Position numbers and translations under genes: made by a program
Notes under the pieces: model-generated
What the model was told of the DNA's origin: nothing
What the model saw: only the letters and a program-made list of their open reading frames with translations
The model's database searches: none
Assembly: GCA_964461295.1 (NCBI GenBank)
Contig: CAYWTX010000638.1
Coordinates: 1-18,535 of the forward strand
Reading direction: 5' to 3'
Source: CAYWTX01 sp964461295
GTDB taxonomy: Bacteria > Planctomycetota > Phycisphaerae > SM23-33
DNA: 18,535 nucleotides
Shown here: one piece after another, positions 6,911 to 14,178 of the stretch
How the letters are laid out: the number at the start of each line of letters is the position of its first letter
How positions within the stretch are numbered: position 1 is the stretch's first letter

Positions 6911-7653
6911 TGGTCTCTCGGTGCCTCGTCGCCTCCCGGGGCCGCGGTCACGAACGGCGGCGCCGCGAAGCGGTTGGGATCGATCTGGCGCAGGCTGCTC
7001 AGCAGGATCTTCGCGTCGCCCCGCACGGCCTGGCGGTTGGCCGCCCGGCCGACCACGCTGCATTGGTAGAGGAAGCCATTACGCGCGGCCCACCAGTGCA
7101 CATAGGCCATCTTTCCGAACTTGGGCGATTCGGCGTCGGTGTCGCACAAGAGCCCGGGCAGGCCGTTGACGGTGGACGCTCGGGGCGGGCTCAGCGCAAC
7201 CGACGCCGCCTGACCGCGGATGTGCTCGGCGTAGGCTCTGTAGAAGAACTCGGGCGAAACCGGCAGGTCCGGGTCGTACTTGTCGACGCGGAGTTCGAAG
7301 TAGACCTCCGGGTTGACGCGGCGGAGCACCAGGGCGGCCTGGCGATCGGCTTCGGCGCCGGCATAGGGCGCGTAGTTGGCCGGCACGTCGCAACGGACGT
7401 TGAGGTCTTCCAGGAGGATCGGCTCGCGCCGCGCGACGTCGTTGGGGCCCGGCGCGGGCCGAAAGGCAACGTACGTCGTGCCGGCAAGGGGAATGGCGGC
7501 CAGCAGCAGCAGGACGCAGGCGCGGCGGCGATCCCTGCGCTTGCCGGCGTTGTAGAGCAAGTTGACGGCGGCCAGCGCAACCACGCCGATGCAGACGACC
7601 CAGAGGGTCATCCGCACGGTCTGTATGTGCCAGACGCCGGGGCAGAGGATCAT
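6907..7653 (-). CDS. Two-helix membrane protein of unknown function
   Basis: This 248-residue protein has two hydrophobic helices near the N-terminus, WVVCIGVVALAAVNLLY (about 18-34) and ACVLLLLAAIPLAGTTYVAF (about 45-64), split by a very basic loop (KRRDRRR). About 180 soluble residues follow, with no family I can name. They include a Trp-rich stretch, YVHWWAARNGFLYQ, and a Pro-rich end. The ATG at 7653 has no SD but sits where transcription should start from a TTGAGT-N16-TATCCT promoter, so it may be translated leaderless. A second ATG (7611, MTLWVV) would leave both helices intact and is an alternative start. Its TGA overlaps the FAD-enzyme ATG, so the two proteins may work together at the membrane. 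Confidence 0.75.
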   Translation of the reverse strand: MILCPGVWHIQTVRMTLWVVCIGVVALAAVNLLYNAGKRRDRRRACVLLLLAAIPLAGTTYVAFRPAPGPNDVARREPILLEDLNVRCDVPANYAPYAGAEADRQAALVLRRVNPEVYFELRVDKYDPDLPVSPEFFYRAYAEHIRGQAASVALSPPRASTVNGLPGLLCDTDAESPKFGKMAYVHWWAARNGFLYQCSVVGRAANRQAVRGDAKILLSSLRQIDPNRFAAPPFVTAAPGGDEAPRDQ

Positions 7654-7659
7654 GGCGTT

Positions 7660-7687
7660 AGGATACGGTATTGCGGAGCGAACTCAA
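7660..7687 (-). promoter_or_regulatory. Predicted promoter giving a leaderless transcript
   Basis: On the minus strand TTGAGT (7687-7682) and TATCCT (7665-7660) lie 16 bp apart, four of six matches each. Only 6 nt separate the -10 box from the ATG at 7653, so the expected start site falls on or beside that ATG. The absence of an SD at 7653 fits this. Confidence 0.5.
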
Positions 7688-7854
7688 GCGAGCAACGGCG
7701 GGAGCGGCCGGTGGGCAACACGGCGAAGGCAGCGCCTGTGCCTGCCCGAGGCGCCCGCCGCTGCCTCCGCGGTCGTTCCGGCATCCATGCCGGCTCCTTC
7801 AGGACGAAGACCCGTCCTGGCGGCCTTGGCTGAACTGGGGTGGCTGAACTGGGG
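7688..7854. other. Intergenic stretch with hairpins and a 14-bp tandem repeat
   Basis: No gene is seen between the divergent genes at 7653 and 7947. Visible are a near-perfect hairpin CCGGCAT-CC-ATGCCGG (7778-7793), an adjacent CAGGACG/CGTCCTG pair, and two exact tandem copies of TGGCTGAACTGGGG (7827-7840 and 7841-7854). The latter ends directly against the predicted -35 box of the next operon. Confidence 0.7.
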
Positions 7855-7892
7855 TTGAGGACGGCTGAAGTCCCGCGTAAACTGTTACCGCG
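7855..7892 (+). promoter_or_regulatory. Predicted promoter with palindrome for the glycyl radical enzyme operon
   Basis: TTGAGG (7855-7860) and TAAACT (7878-7883) are separated by 17 bp. An imperfect palindrome, CGCGTAAACTGTTACCGCG (7874-7892), covers the -10 box and the expected start site, so it is a candidate operator. The leader to the TTG start at 7947 would be about 55 nt. Confidence 0.5.
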
Positions 7893-7946
7893 GATCGTGG
7901 ATTGCGGGCCAGGCCCGGAACCGGCGAGCCGGCATAGGAGTTGGAA

Positions 7947-8669
7947 TTGAGCACCAGGACGAAGGTCTTGTTGGCCGCGGCGCTCTCCATTGTGGTGCTC
8001 TACGGGTTCTTTCAGGTCGCCTATCGCGGCCTGGGAGTGCTGAAGCGGCGGGCGGAAGACATGCCCAGATTGGAAATCCGTCTGGACGGTCCGGGGGCCC
8101 TGGCCGGGGAGTGGTCGCGACCGGTGAACGGCCTGAAGGCGCAGTGGCGCGTGGCGGAGGCGAGCATCCCGGCCGTGGGCGGAACGGCCCAGATGCTGGT
8201 GAACTTGCACAACACGTCGGGCAAGAACCTGGGCCTGCTGCGGTTCACGCTGCCCCCGGTGGACGCGGTGCTGCGGGACGCCAACGGCGAAAGCGTTTCG
8301 CCGACGAATGAACTTCTGCTGGCCCAGCGGACTCGCACCGGATGGGGCACGATCGAGCCGGGCAAGGACATGGTGGTGTGGGTGAGCGGCGGGCCGTCCG
8401 CGCCGGCCGTCGCCGCGCACGTGACCATCGGCACGCGCCGCTGGCTGCTTCGGGCGGGACGGTACACGGCGCACGGGACGTACACGTCGAAGTACGACAC
8501 CACTTCGCCGGCGGCGATGGAGCGAGTCGGCGCGACGCTGTGGCAGGGCGAAATCGAGCTGCCTCCGGTGACGCTGACCGTGCTGCCGCGGACGACGTCG
8601 GCCCCGGCCGTCACGCTGCCCGGAGCGCCGACGACAAGGGCGGACACGACGCGAGCGAGCGTACCATGA
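7947..8669 (+). CDS. Membrane-anchored beta-rich protein of unknown function
   Basis: The protein has about 240 residues. I place the start at the TTG at 7947, because AGGAG (7936-7940) is then 6 nt upstream. A TTG at 7941 would abut the SD. No nearby ATG is in frame. One hydrophobic helix (KVLLAAALSIVVLYGFFQVA, about 6-25) anchors the N-terminus. The rest is rich in predicted beta strands with an Ig-like or fibronectin-like feel (QWRVAEASIPAVGGTAQMLV, WGTIEPGKDMVVWVSGG, RWLLRAGRYTAHGTYTS), ending in a Thr/Ala/Pro tail. No family is recognised. Its TGA overlaps the ATG of the glycyl radical enzyme as ATGA, a tight coupling that suggests joint expression, although one product faces outward and the other should be cytoplasmic. 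Confidence 0.78.
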   Translation: MSTRTKVLLAAALSIVVLYGFFQVAYRGLGVLKRRAEDMPRLEIRLDGPGALAGEWSRPVNGLKAQWRVAEASIPAVGGTAQMLVNLHNTSGKNLGLLRFTLPPVDAVLRDANGESVSPTNELLLAQRTRTGWGTIEPGKDMVVWVSGGPSAPAVAAHVTIGTRRWLLRAGRYTAHGTYTSKYDTTSPAAMERVGATLWQGEIELPPVTLTVLPRTTSAPAVTLPGAPTTRADTTRASVP

Positions 8670-10837
8670 GCGTTGGTGTCATGGCGATGTGCGTGAGTGA
8701 GGTGACGGAGTCGCTCCGCGGCAAGAGCGTGCGCAGCGCGACGCTGGAACGGCTTGGCGTCACGCGGGAAGCGGATGCCCGCGTGAGGGATCTGCCGCAG
8801 CCGTTGCAGTTCAGCAGGGGATTGGGCCACATCCTGGACAACCTGCATCTGCCGGTCCGTCCGCGGGACCGAATTGTGGGGCGGATCGAGGAGGAGGTCC
8901 CGGACGAGGAAGGCGAACGCCTCCTTGCGGCCGCGGCGAAGGAGTGGAACGGCCGGGGCACGCCGCCATGGATGCGCGACGTCGGGCACGTCTGCTTTGA
9001 CTGGGACCGCCTGCTGCGGGAGGGGCTGGCGGGGTTGCAGGCGGCAGCGGAGGGGCAATTGCGGGGGCGGCGCGGGCAGGGGCAGGCGGGCGAGGCAGTC
9101 TACCTGGAGGGGGCGGTGGGCGTATACCAGGCGCTGCGCCGCTACGCCAGTCGGTACGCCGCGGCCGCCGACGCCGGGGGTCTCCATTCGTGCGGCGCCT
9201 GGTGCCGGGCGGTTGCCGACGGCGCGCCGGCGACGTTTGCCGAGGCGATCCAACTCATGTGGCTCGTCGGGCTGGTCTTCTGCGCCGTCGTGACGCCGAA
9301 CTCGGCGCTCACGTTCGGGCGGATGGACCAACTGCTCCTGCCGTTCTACCGCCGCGATCTTGCCGCCGGGCGGCTGACGCGGGCGGAGGCCGGCGAACTG
9401 TTCCTGGATTTCTGCGCCAAGACCAACCTGCTCCTGGGCCGCGGCGAGCACCAGATGTCCGGCGAGGGCGAGAAGAGCACGGGCTGGCTCCGCAACCTGA
9501 GTTTCGACTACACGCCGTACATCGTCCTGGGCGGCTGCCGCGGCGACGGTTCGCCCGCCGTGAACGAGTTGACGGAACTGCTCATGGAACAGGTGGTGCC
9601 GCAGTTCAAGACCCCCGATGTCGTGCTGCGGTACACGCCCGACGTGCCCGATGCGTTCTGGCGGGCGGTGTGCGAGAAGGCGAGGCGGAACGCTTCGGTC
9701 TTCGTGTACAACGACGCGAAGGTCATTCCTGCTCTCGAACACGCCGGCGTACCGGCGAACGTCGCGATTGAGTACACGATGCGCGGCTGCAACGCGGTGG
9801 CTCTGCCAGGCTCCAATCAGTGCGCCGAGCATTATATCTGGCTGCTCAACCACGTTCGCGATTCGCTCGTCGAGGCGGCGGCCGGCGCCCGAAGCATGAA
9901 CGACGTGTACGCGGTGGTCCGGTCGAGGGTCCGCCGCGACCTGGAAGAGATCGTCGCCCGCATCAGCAAGTGGAAACAGGATTGCGACACCGCCGGGCCC
10001 GACGTGCTTCGGTTCGAGGACTGTTTCTCCATCGGGACCATTGAGCGGGCGAGATCGGCGGCCCTCGGCGCCGATACGAACCACGGCGCCCAGATCTGCA
10101 TCGGCACGCTCGGCAACGCCGCCGACTCGCTGGCGGCTGTGGACACGCTGGTGTTCGGCGCCGGCGGCGTTTCGCTGGGCGAACTGGTCGCGGCAATGCG
10201 GGATGACTACGCGGGGGGGGAGCGACTACGCCTGCTATGCGTGCATGCGCCGAAGTTCGGCCGCGACGATGACGCCGCCGATTCGCACGCCGTTGCGCTG
10301 GTGACGATGGTGCTGGAGGAGCTGGCGCGGCTGCGCCGGGCGGGCGGCCTGCCGGGACTGCTGCTGCCGTGTACTCAGAGCAATCTGCACACCATCGTCG
10401 CCTTGAGCGGGCGGATTGGCGCCACGCCCGACGGCCGGAGAGCGGGACAGCCCGTGTCGGACAACACTTCGCCCGCCGCGGGCTCCTGCACACGAGGCCC
10501 GACGGCGATGTTCCGGTCGCTGGCGAAGCTGCCGATGGACCGCTTGTGTTCGGGGGCGCTGAACGTGCGCCTGCACCCGGGCTACTTCGCGGGGCCGGAC
10601 GGGCTGCGGACCCTGGCGGCGATGCTGCGAGCGTACCTGGACGAAGGCGGGCTACAGGTTCAACTGTCGCTGGCCGACACGGCCCAACTCCGCGACGCGC
10701 AGAGGCGCCCGGAGAGCCATCGCGAACTGATGGTGCGAATCACCGGGTACAGCGCGGTCTTCATCGACATGAGCAGGAAGGCTCAGGACGAGATCATCCG
10801 TCGCGAGGAACTGGGGCCGGCGCCCGTCAGTCCGTGA
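8666..10837 (+). CDS. Glycyl radical enzyme (pyruvate formate-lyase-like family)
   Basis: The 723-residue enzyme carries the hallmarks of oxygen-sensitive glycyl radical enzymes. The C-terminal glycyl loop is MVRITGYSAVF with the radical glycine at G694, about 30 residues from the end as in the family. A probable active-site cysteine is C375 in MRGCNAVALPG. The conserved GATPDGRRAGQPVSDNTSPA lies at about 585-604. The PFL-like barrel is otherwise full length, slightly shorter than the usual 750-850 residues. The active-site segment reads GCNA, not the Cys-x-Glu of glycerol or choline-lyase types nor the Cys-Cys of PFL, so the reaction cannot be assigned. The radical-SAM activase needed to form the radical is not in the window. 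Translation starts at the ATG overlapping the upstream stop. A TGATG overlap links it to a small downstream ORF. Confidence 0.92.
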   Translation: MSVGVMAMCVSEVTESLRGKSVRSATLERLGVTREADARVRDLPQPLQFSRGLGHILDNLHLPVRPRDRIVGRIEEEVPDEEGERLLAAAAKEWNGRGTPPWMRDVGHVCFDWDRLLREGLAGLQAAAEGQLRGRRGQGQAGEAVYLEGAVGVYQALRRYASRYAAAADAGGLHSCGAWCRAVADGAPATFAEAIQLMWLVGLVFCAVVTPNSALTFGRMDQLLLPFYRRDLAAGRLTRAEAGELFLDFCAKTNLLLGRGEHQMSGEGEKSTGWLRNLSFDYTPYIVLGGCRGDGSPAVNELTELLMEQVVPQFKTPDVVLRYTPDVPDAFWRAVCEKARRNASVFVYNDAKVIPALEHAGVPANVAIEYTMRGCNAVALPGSNQCAEHYIWLLNHVRDSLVEAAAGARSMNDVYAVVRSRVRRDLEEIVARISKWKQDCDTAGPDVLRFEDCFSIGTIERARSAALGADTNHGAQICIGTLGNAADSLAAVDTLVFGAGGVSLGELVAAMRDDYAGGERLRLLCVHAPKFGRDDDAADSHAVALVTMVLEELARLRRAGGLPGLLLPCTQSNLHTIVALSGRIGATPDGRRAGQPVSDNTSPAAGSCTRGPTAMFRSLAKLPMDRLCSGALNVRLHPGYFAGPDGLRTLAAMLRAYLDEGGLQVQLSLADTAQLRDAQRRPESHRELMVRITGYSAVFIDMSRKAQDEIIRREELGPAPVSP

Positions 10838-11067
10838 TGGTCTTCACCCCCGAACAAAAGGGGACGCTCGGCAGCCGCCCGCCGGGCGGGCGCCGTCCAT
10901 CTCGGGCCGGCGGGGCCGATGCCCAGAATCGCCGCGAAGCAGTGAGACAGCGGCTGCGGGATGCTCCGGAAGATGCACCCATCGAGCGGCTCAGCTTGCC
11001 AGGCGATTGCCGCCGGTTTCCCCGGAACCAATGCATTACCGCTGCATCCAATGCGTTAGGCAGGTGA
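10837..11067 (+). CDS. Possible small basic protein after the glycyl radical enzyme
   Basis: A 76-codon frame starts at the ATG in TGATG, where it overlaps the stop of the glycyl radical enzyme. The product (MVFTPEQKGTLGS, then an Arg-rich stretch, NRREAVRQRLRDAPEDAPIE and a C-terminal CITAASNALGR) matches nothing I know. The overlap is the only argument for translation. The GC-rich hairpin inside it and its Arg/Gly/Pro-rich composition argue for non-coding sequence. If it is not a gene, 10838-11107 is intergenic. Confidence 0.3.
   Translation: MVFTPEQKGTLGSRPPGGRRPSRAGGADAQNRREAVRQRLRDAPEDAPIERLSLPGDCRRFPRNQCITAASNALGR
10876..10892. terminator. GC-rich hairpin after the glycyl radical enzyme
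   Basis: CGCCCGC-CGG-GCGGGCG is a perfect 7-bp stem with a 3-nt loop, 39 nt past the enzyme stop. No T-tract follows, so it may slow rather than end transcription. Alternatively it only protects the 3' end of the mRNA. Confidence 0.35.
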
Positions 11068-11107
11068 ACGACTTGTTGTGGTAGGCGGTGCGGGAAGGGC
11101 AGACGCC

Positions 11108-11608
11108 ATGGAACTGGTAAACCAACTGACAAAGGCGCTGGAAGGGGCGCTGGCGGTGGCCGGTTTCGCCGGCCCGGCCCTCGACGGGTTCGGCGGGCTG
11201 GTTCTGGCGGCCGAGGAGAAGCCGCGGCTGTTGTGTGCAGTGGCCGAGCTGCCGGAAACCGCCGTTGGCGCGGCCGGGGCGAAGGCGTTCATCCAGCATA
11301 TCCGCAGGCAACTCAGCGACCGCTACGCGGGCTTTCGCTGGCCCAAGCGCCTGGGAACGTACGTGGTGCTGCTGGCCGGGCGGGGCGCGTACGAGGCGCT
11401 GGCCGGGCGGACGGGCGACTTGATCGACGCCGGCGGGTTGCACGTCAACGTTGTGCTGGGGGCGGTGCTGGTGGATACCGACATGTTCCAGTGCCGCTCC
11501 GACAACACCTGGGGGATCATCGACGACCGGGGGCGGTTTCGCCACGTTCAACATGCGGTCGAAGCCTGGTGCCGCGCCCGCCGCCACGAACTGAGACTGG
11601 ACCGGTAA
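11108..11608 (+). CDS. Hypothetical protein, 166 residues
   Basis: I do not recognise this protein. It starts at an ATG with a GGGAAGGG SD-like run about 8 nt upstream. An in-frame GTG at 11078 is less likely. The sequence is alpha/beta in character: an amphipathic N-terminal helix (ELVNQLTKALEGALAVAGF), hydrophobic strands (GGLVLAAEEK, TYVVLLAGRGAYEAL, LHVNVVLGAVLVDT) and a C-terminal part with Trp and His residues (NTWGIIDDRGRFRHVQHAVE). There is no signal peptide or membrane helix. Codon use looks like the neighbouring genes, with a GC-rich third position, which supports real coding. It stands alone, about 270 nt after the glycyl radical enzyme and before tRNA-Leu. It may share that operon, but the gap makes this uncertain. 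Confidence 0.72.
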   Translation: MELVNQLTKALEGALAVAGFAGPALDGFGGLVLAAEEKPRLLCAVAELPETAVGAAGAKAFIQHIRRQLSDRYAGFRWPKRLGTYVVLLAGRGAYEALAGRTGDLIDAGGLHVNVVLGAVLVDTDMFQCRSDNTWGIIDDRGRFRHVQHAVEAWCRARRHELRLDR

Positions 11609-11703
11609 AGCCGAACGCGGAACCCGGCTCTACTCGTGACCGTGCTCGCGATGGTGACACCCACACGTCCGCGCTGACGGTTTGGACGCCCAACCGGGTG
11701 GGA

Positions 11704-11723
11704 CCGAAGGTCGAGGCCTTCGG
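11704..11723 (+). terminator. Hairpin after the hypothetical gene
   Basis: CCGAAGG-TCGAGG-CCTTCGG is a perfect 7-bp stem with a 6-nt loop about 95 nt past the stop at 11608. A moderately pyrimidine-rich run (CTTGCCCTTCGCTTT) follows. It could be a weak intrinsic terminator separating that gene from the tRNA promoter. Otherwise 11609-11758 shows no gene. Confidence 0.4.
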
Positions 11724-11758
11724 CTTGCCCTTCGCTTTGCCGAGAGCACGGAGGGAAC

Positions 11759-11787
11759 TTGCCAATGCGACGGGCATCTGGTATGCT
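11759..11787 (+). promoter_or_regulatory. Strong predicted promoter upstream of tRNA-Leu
   Basis: TTGCCA (11759-11764) and TATGCT (11782-11787) are exactly 17 bp apart, with five and four consensus matches. The start site would be near 11794, about 138 nt before the tRNA. A 25-codon frame (ATG at 11795) follows at once, but it has no SD and I do not call it a gene. Confidence 0.6.
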
Positions 11788-11931
11788 TTGCCCGATGGCT
11801 CGCATCAAGCGTTCGGCCGGCATTGGGGTCCGCGTCATGTTGTCGAGGATCTGGTCGGCCTGGCGGACGTGAAGGCGGCCAGGAAGCATCGCTGGGGCAG
11901 GTTGGCAGAGGTCTGACGGTGACGTACAAGC

Positions 11932-12015
11932 GCCGGAGTGGCGGAATTGGCAGACGCGCGGGATTCAAAATCCCGTGACCGCAAGGTCGTGTGGGTTCGA
12001 CTCCCACCCCCGGCA
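11932..12015 (+). tRNA. tRNA-Leu (anticodon CAA)
   Basis: The 84-nt gene folds as a class II tRNA. The acceptor is GCCGGAG/CCCCGGC with one A-C mismatch, the anticodon stem is CGGGA/TCCCG around loop TTCAAAA (anticodon CAA at 11966-11968), and a long variable arm (GACCGCAAGGTC) is present. The T arm is GTGGG-TTCGACT-CCCAC. The discriminator is A and no CCA is encoded. Its 3' end faces a tyrosine-recombinase remnant on the other strand, the usual picture of an old integration site. Confidence 0.97.
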
Positions 12016-12129
12016 GTTTGGGCATACCGCGACACCCGTCGCCAGAGCACGTCAAACCCCGTGATTTCATTGGGTGTTTCGCTGCCCGCGCGTCTGCACC
12101 GTCAAAAGGGCGCTTTCGCCAATCCTCGC

Positions 12130-12540
12130 CAGCCGAAGCCCTGATTTCGCACGACGGGCCAGAAAAACAGCGCCATTTTGTGCGCCTTCTTGCGCCGTCT
12201 TGCGGCTGGCCGTCGGTGGCCGTTGCGGCCAGGGCATCGGCTTCTTCCGCTTCCACCGTCACGGCGGGCAGGCTTTCGACGGCGTTGGCCAGGTCGCCGA
12301 TCACCGTGTGGGTGTAGACGTTCATCGTGAGGTCGATCGTGCTGTGCCGGGCGAGCGTCTGCGCGACCTTCGGGTGAACGCCGGACCTTGCGAGGTTGCT
12401 GATGAAGGTGTGGCGAAGGCTGTGGAAGTCGGCGCATCTGCCGGACGTGTCAGGCGCATCGGTGTGCGTCTGCGACCGTCCCGCCAGTTTGACGGGGACT
12501 GCCGCTTCGTATAGGGTATGCCCACGCTCGCAAGGCGCTG
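12130..12540 (-). pseudogene. Tyrosine recombinase C-terminal remnant
   Basis: Only the C-terminal catalytic part survives. It reads ADFHSLRHTFISNLARSGVH, PKVAQTLARHSTIDLTMN and VYTHTVIGDLANAVESLP. This supplies the HxLRH box, the LARH box and the nucleophile tyrosine (codon 12316-12314). The box I arginine and the whole N-terminal arm-binding and core-binding parts are missing upstream, where the MgtE gene starts. A fragment LASVGIPY in another frame suggests a frameshift before the HSLRH box. Downstream the frame simply runs through the antisense of tRNA-Leu, so the original stop is lost or the end is degraded. It is an inactive relic of an element that used the tRNA-Leu 3' end. Both borders are approximate. 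Confidence 0.85.
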
Positions 12541-12586
12541 TCGTTTGAGGAATTGCCTTGCTTTGCGAACCGAATGGATATGGTGA

Positions 12587-13579
12587 GTGGCAAACCGCAT
12601 AGGCCATAACGAACTGAACGAGCCTGCCATCGCCCACGCGAGGCGAGACTTCGTCGCGCTCAAGAAGGGCTGGACGGTGGCCGAGGCCCTCGACTGGCTG
12701 CGTCAGCAAAGCCTCGGGGAGAAGATCATCTATTTCTACGTGGTGGAGGAGGATGGAACGCTCGTGGGGGTCGTGCCGACCCGTCGGTTGCTCATGAGCA
12801 AACCCACGGAAAACCTGGCAAGCATCATGATCGAGCGTGTCATCAGCATCCCGGACAACGTGGCCGTGGTGGACGCCTGCGAGTTCTTCGTGATGTACCG
12901 GATGCTGGCGTTCCCGTTGGTGGATAGGGATAGGAAGCTCGTCGGCGTGGTCGATGTAAGCCTGTTCACCGATGAGATCTTCGGTCTATCGGAATCGAAG
13001 TCCGCCCAGGACGTGTTCCAGCTCATCGGCGTGCACATCGCGCGCGGTAAGAAGTTGTCCTCCTGGGCGAGTTTCGGCGGCAGATTCCCCTGGCTGCTCT
13101 GCAATATCGTGGGCGGCACCCTATGCGCATTGCTGGCTGGGCGGTACGAGAGCTTCCTGGACTCGGTGATCGTCCTTGCGTTGTTCATCCCCGTTGTCTT
13201 GGCCTTGGCTGAAAGCGTGAGCATCCAGTCGATGGCCATCACGCTTCAGGGGCTGCACGCGGTCCAGATCGACTGGAAACTGCTGCTCAGATCACTTCGG
13301 GCGGAGTTCTTCACCGCGATCCTTCTAGGGGCCGCCTGTGGAGCATCGGTAGGGCTAGTGGCTCGGGTATGGAAGCACCATACCGATGTCGCGTTTGCCA
13401 TCGGCATAAGCATCTGCCTGTCTGTTCTGACCGCTTGTCTTCTGGGCGTCCTCCTTCCGACTGCGATTCGCGCGTTCGGGGGCAATCCTCGGATCGCGGC
13501 CGGGCCCGTGGTCCTGGCGTTGGCCGACATCGCCACACTCCTGTTCTACTTCAACCTGTCGGGCTTGATCCTGTCCTAG
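12587..13579 (+). CDS. mgtE: MgtE-like magnesium transporter without the N domain
   Basis: The 330-residue inner-membrane protein has two CBS domains (about 15-70 and 75-130; IIYFYVVEEDGTLVGVVPTR, AFPLVDRDRKLVGVVDVSLF) followed by a five-helix MgtE channel domain (about 165-330). MgtE is a Mg2+-gated Mg2+ channel whose CBS pair and N domain sense cytosolic Mg2+. Here the N domain (about 130 residues) is absent, giving 330 instead of about 450 residues. An in-frame TGA directly precedes the GTG start at 12587, so nothing longer is possible in this frame. In the last helix the motif is NPRIAAGPVVLALAD. The pore aspartate of LAD is kept (D314), while the first aspartate of the usual DPA motif is N300. 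No clear SD precedes the GTG. A TTGACG/TATAGG pair near 12489-12515 could be a promoter. It abuts the recombinase remnant and may have arrived with that element. Confidence 0.88.
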   Translation: MANRIGHNELNEPAIAHARRDFVALKKGWTVAEALDWLRQQSLGEKIIYFYVVEEDGTLVGVVPTRRLLMSKPTENLASIMIERVISIPDNVAVVDACEFFVMYRMLAFPLVDRDRKLVGVVDVSLFTDEIFGLSESKSAQDVFQLIGVHIARGKKLSSWASFGGRFPWLLCNIVGGTLCALLAGRYESFLDSVIVLALFIPVVLALAESVSIQSMAITLQGLHAVQIDWKLLLRSLRAEFFTAILLGAACGASVGLVARVWKHHTDVAFAIGISICLSVLTACLLGVLLPTAIRAFGGNPRIAAGPVVLALADIATLLFYFNLSGLILS

Positions 13580-13606
13580 ACGGCAGCCCCCGATACACCT
13601 TTGGAG

Positions 13607-13627
13607 GCCCGACTGCTCAGATCGGGC
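13607..13627. terminator. Hairpin between converging mgtE and methyltransferase genes
   Basis: GCCCGA-N9-TCGGGC forms a 6-bp stem in the 104-nt gap between two convergent genes. It has no T-run on either strand. Position is the main argument for a bidirectional terminator role. Confidence 0.3.
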
Positions 13628-13683
13628 TGGACCCCACGACGCCCCGGCTCGTTCCCAGGTCTCCAGCGGCACGGCGCTTGCGG

Positions 13684-14172
13684 TCACCCGCTCGCCCGGA
13701 CTTTGCAGCGGATGTCTTCGGCGCCGTGGCAGACCAGGAAGCGGGCGCCCGCGGGGGCGGTGTCGAGGAATCGCGCCTCGGCCTCGGCGATGCGGCTGGG
13801 CCAGCAGTACGTGAAGTAGAGGTCCGCTTCACTGCTCAGTTCCAGATAGCTGCCGCAATGGATGGGCGACGCGAGGCCAAAGTCGGCAAGCAGGCGGCTC
13901 GACGCCTCGGCCAGGGGCGGGGCGATTTCGATGCCGCAGGCGTCGAAGCCGAGCATCTCGGCCAGGGCGGTGACGATCCCCATGCCGCTGCCCCATTCAC
14001 AGAACCTCCCCCGCGGCATGGCCGCCAGCACCGCCCACACCGCGCGATAGTTGCTGGGCACGAAGTCGAAGACGTCGATCTTCTTTGCCCGGCGCAGGCC
14101 TTCGGCGATGATCCCCTCCGCCGTGGGCGGCAGCGGCAGGGGCGAGGGCGTGAAGGGCGTCTCCTGGAGCAT
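13684..14172 (-). CDS. Small class I SAM-dependent methyltransferase-like protein
   Basis: This 162-residue protein has a recognisable SAM-binding motif I (FCEWGSGMGIVTALAEMLGF, 57-76) and an acidic residue at the end of strand 2 (E82 in GIEI). An Ala-rich helix follows, then a motif IV-like strand (ADLYFTYCWPS) and a late strand (GARFLVCHGAEDI). It has the core of a Rossmann-like methyltransferase but is short, with little room for a substrate domain. The target is unknown. The ATG at 14172 lies 6 nt after the stop of the HicB-like ORF, and a GGAG that overlaps this stop serves as SD. It therefore appears co-transcribed with that ORF and with tRNA-Arg just upstream. Confidence 0.8.
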   Translation of the reverse strand: MLQETPFTPSPLPLPPTAEGIIAEGLRRAKKIDVFDFVPSNYRAVWAVLAAMPRGRFCEWGSGMGIVTALAEMLGFDACGIEIAPPLAEASSRLLADFGLASPIHCGSYLELSSEADLYFTYCWPSRIAEAEARFLDTAPAGARFLVCHGAEDIRCKVRASG

Positions 14173-14178
14173 TTCAGG

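Noticed and set aside
5528..7069. A 513-codon open frame on the plus strand
   Set aside because: It is a shadow of the FAD oxidoreductase, which has a clear Rossmann motif on the minus strand.
8021..10084. A 687-codon open frame on the minus strand
   Set aside because: It is antisense to the anchored protein and the glycyl radical enzyme, whose conserved motifs prove the plus strand is coding.
11932..12020. Minus-strand peptide GVGVEPTRPCGHGILNPARL
   Set aside because: It is the translation of the tRNA-Leu antisense, a well-known false protein.
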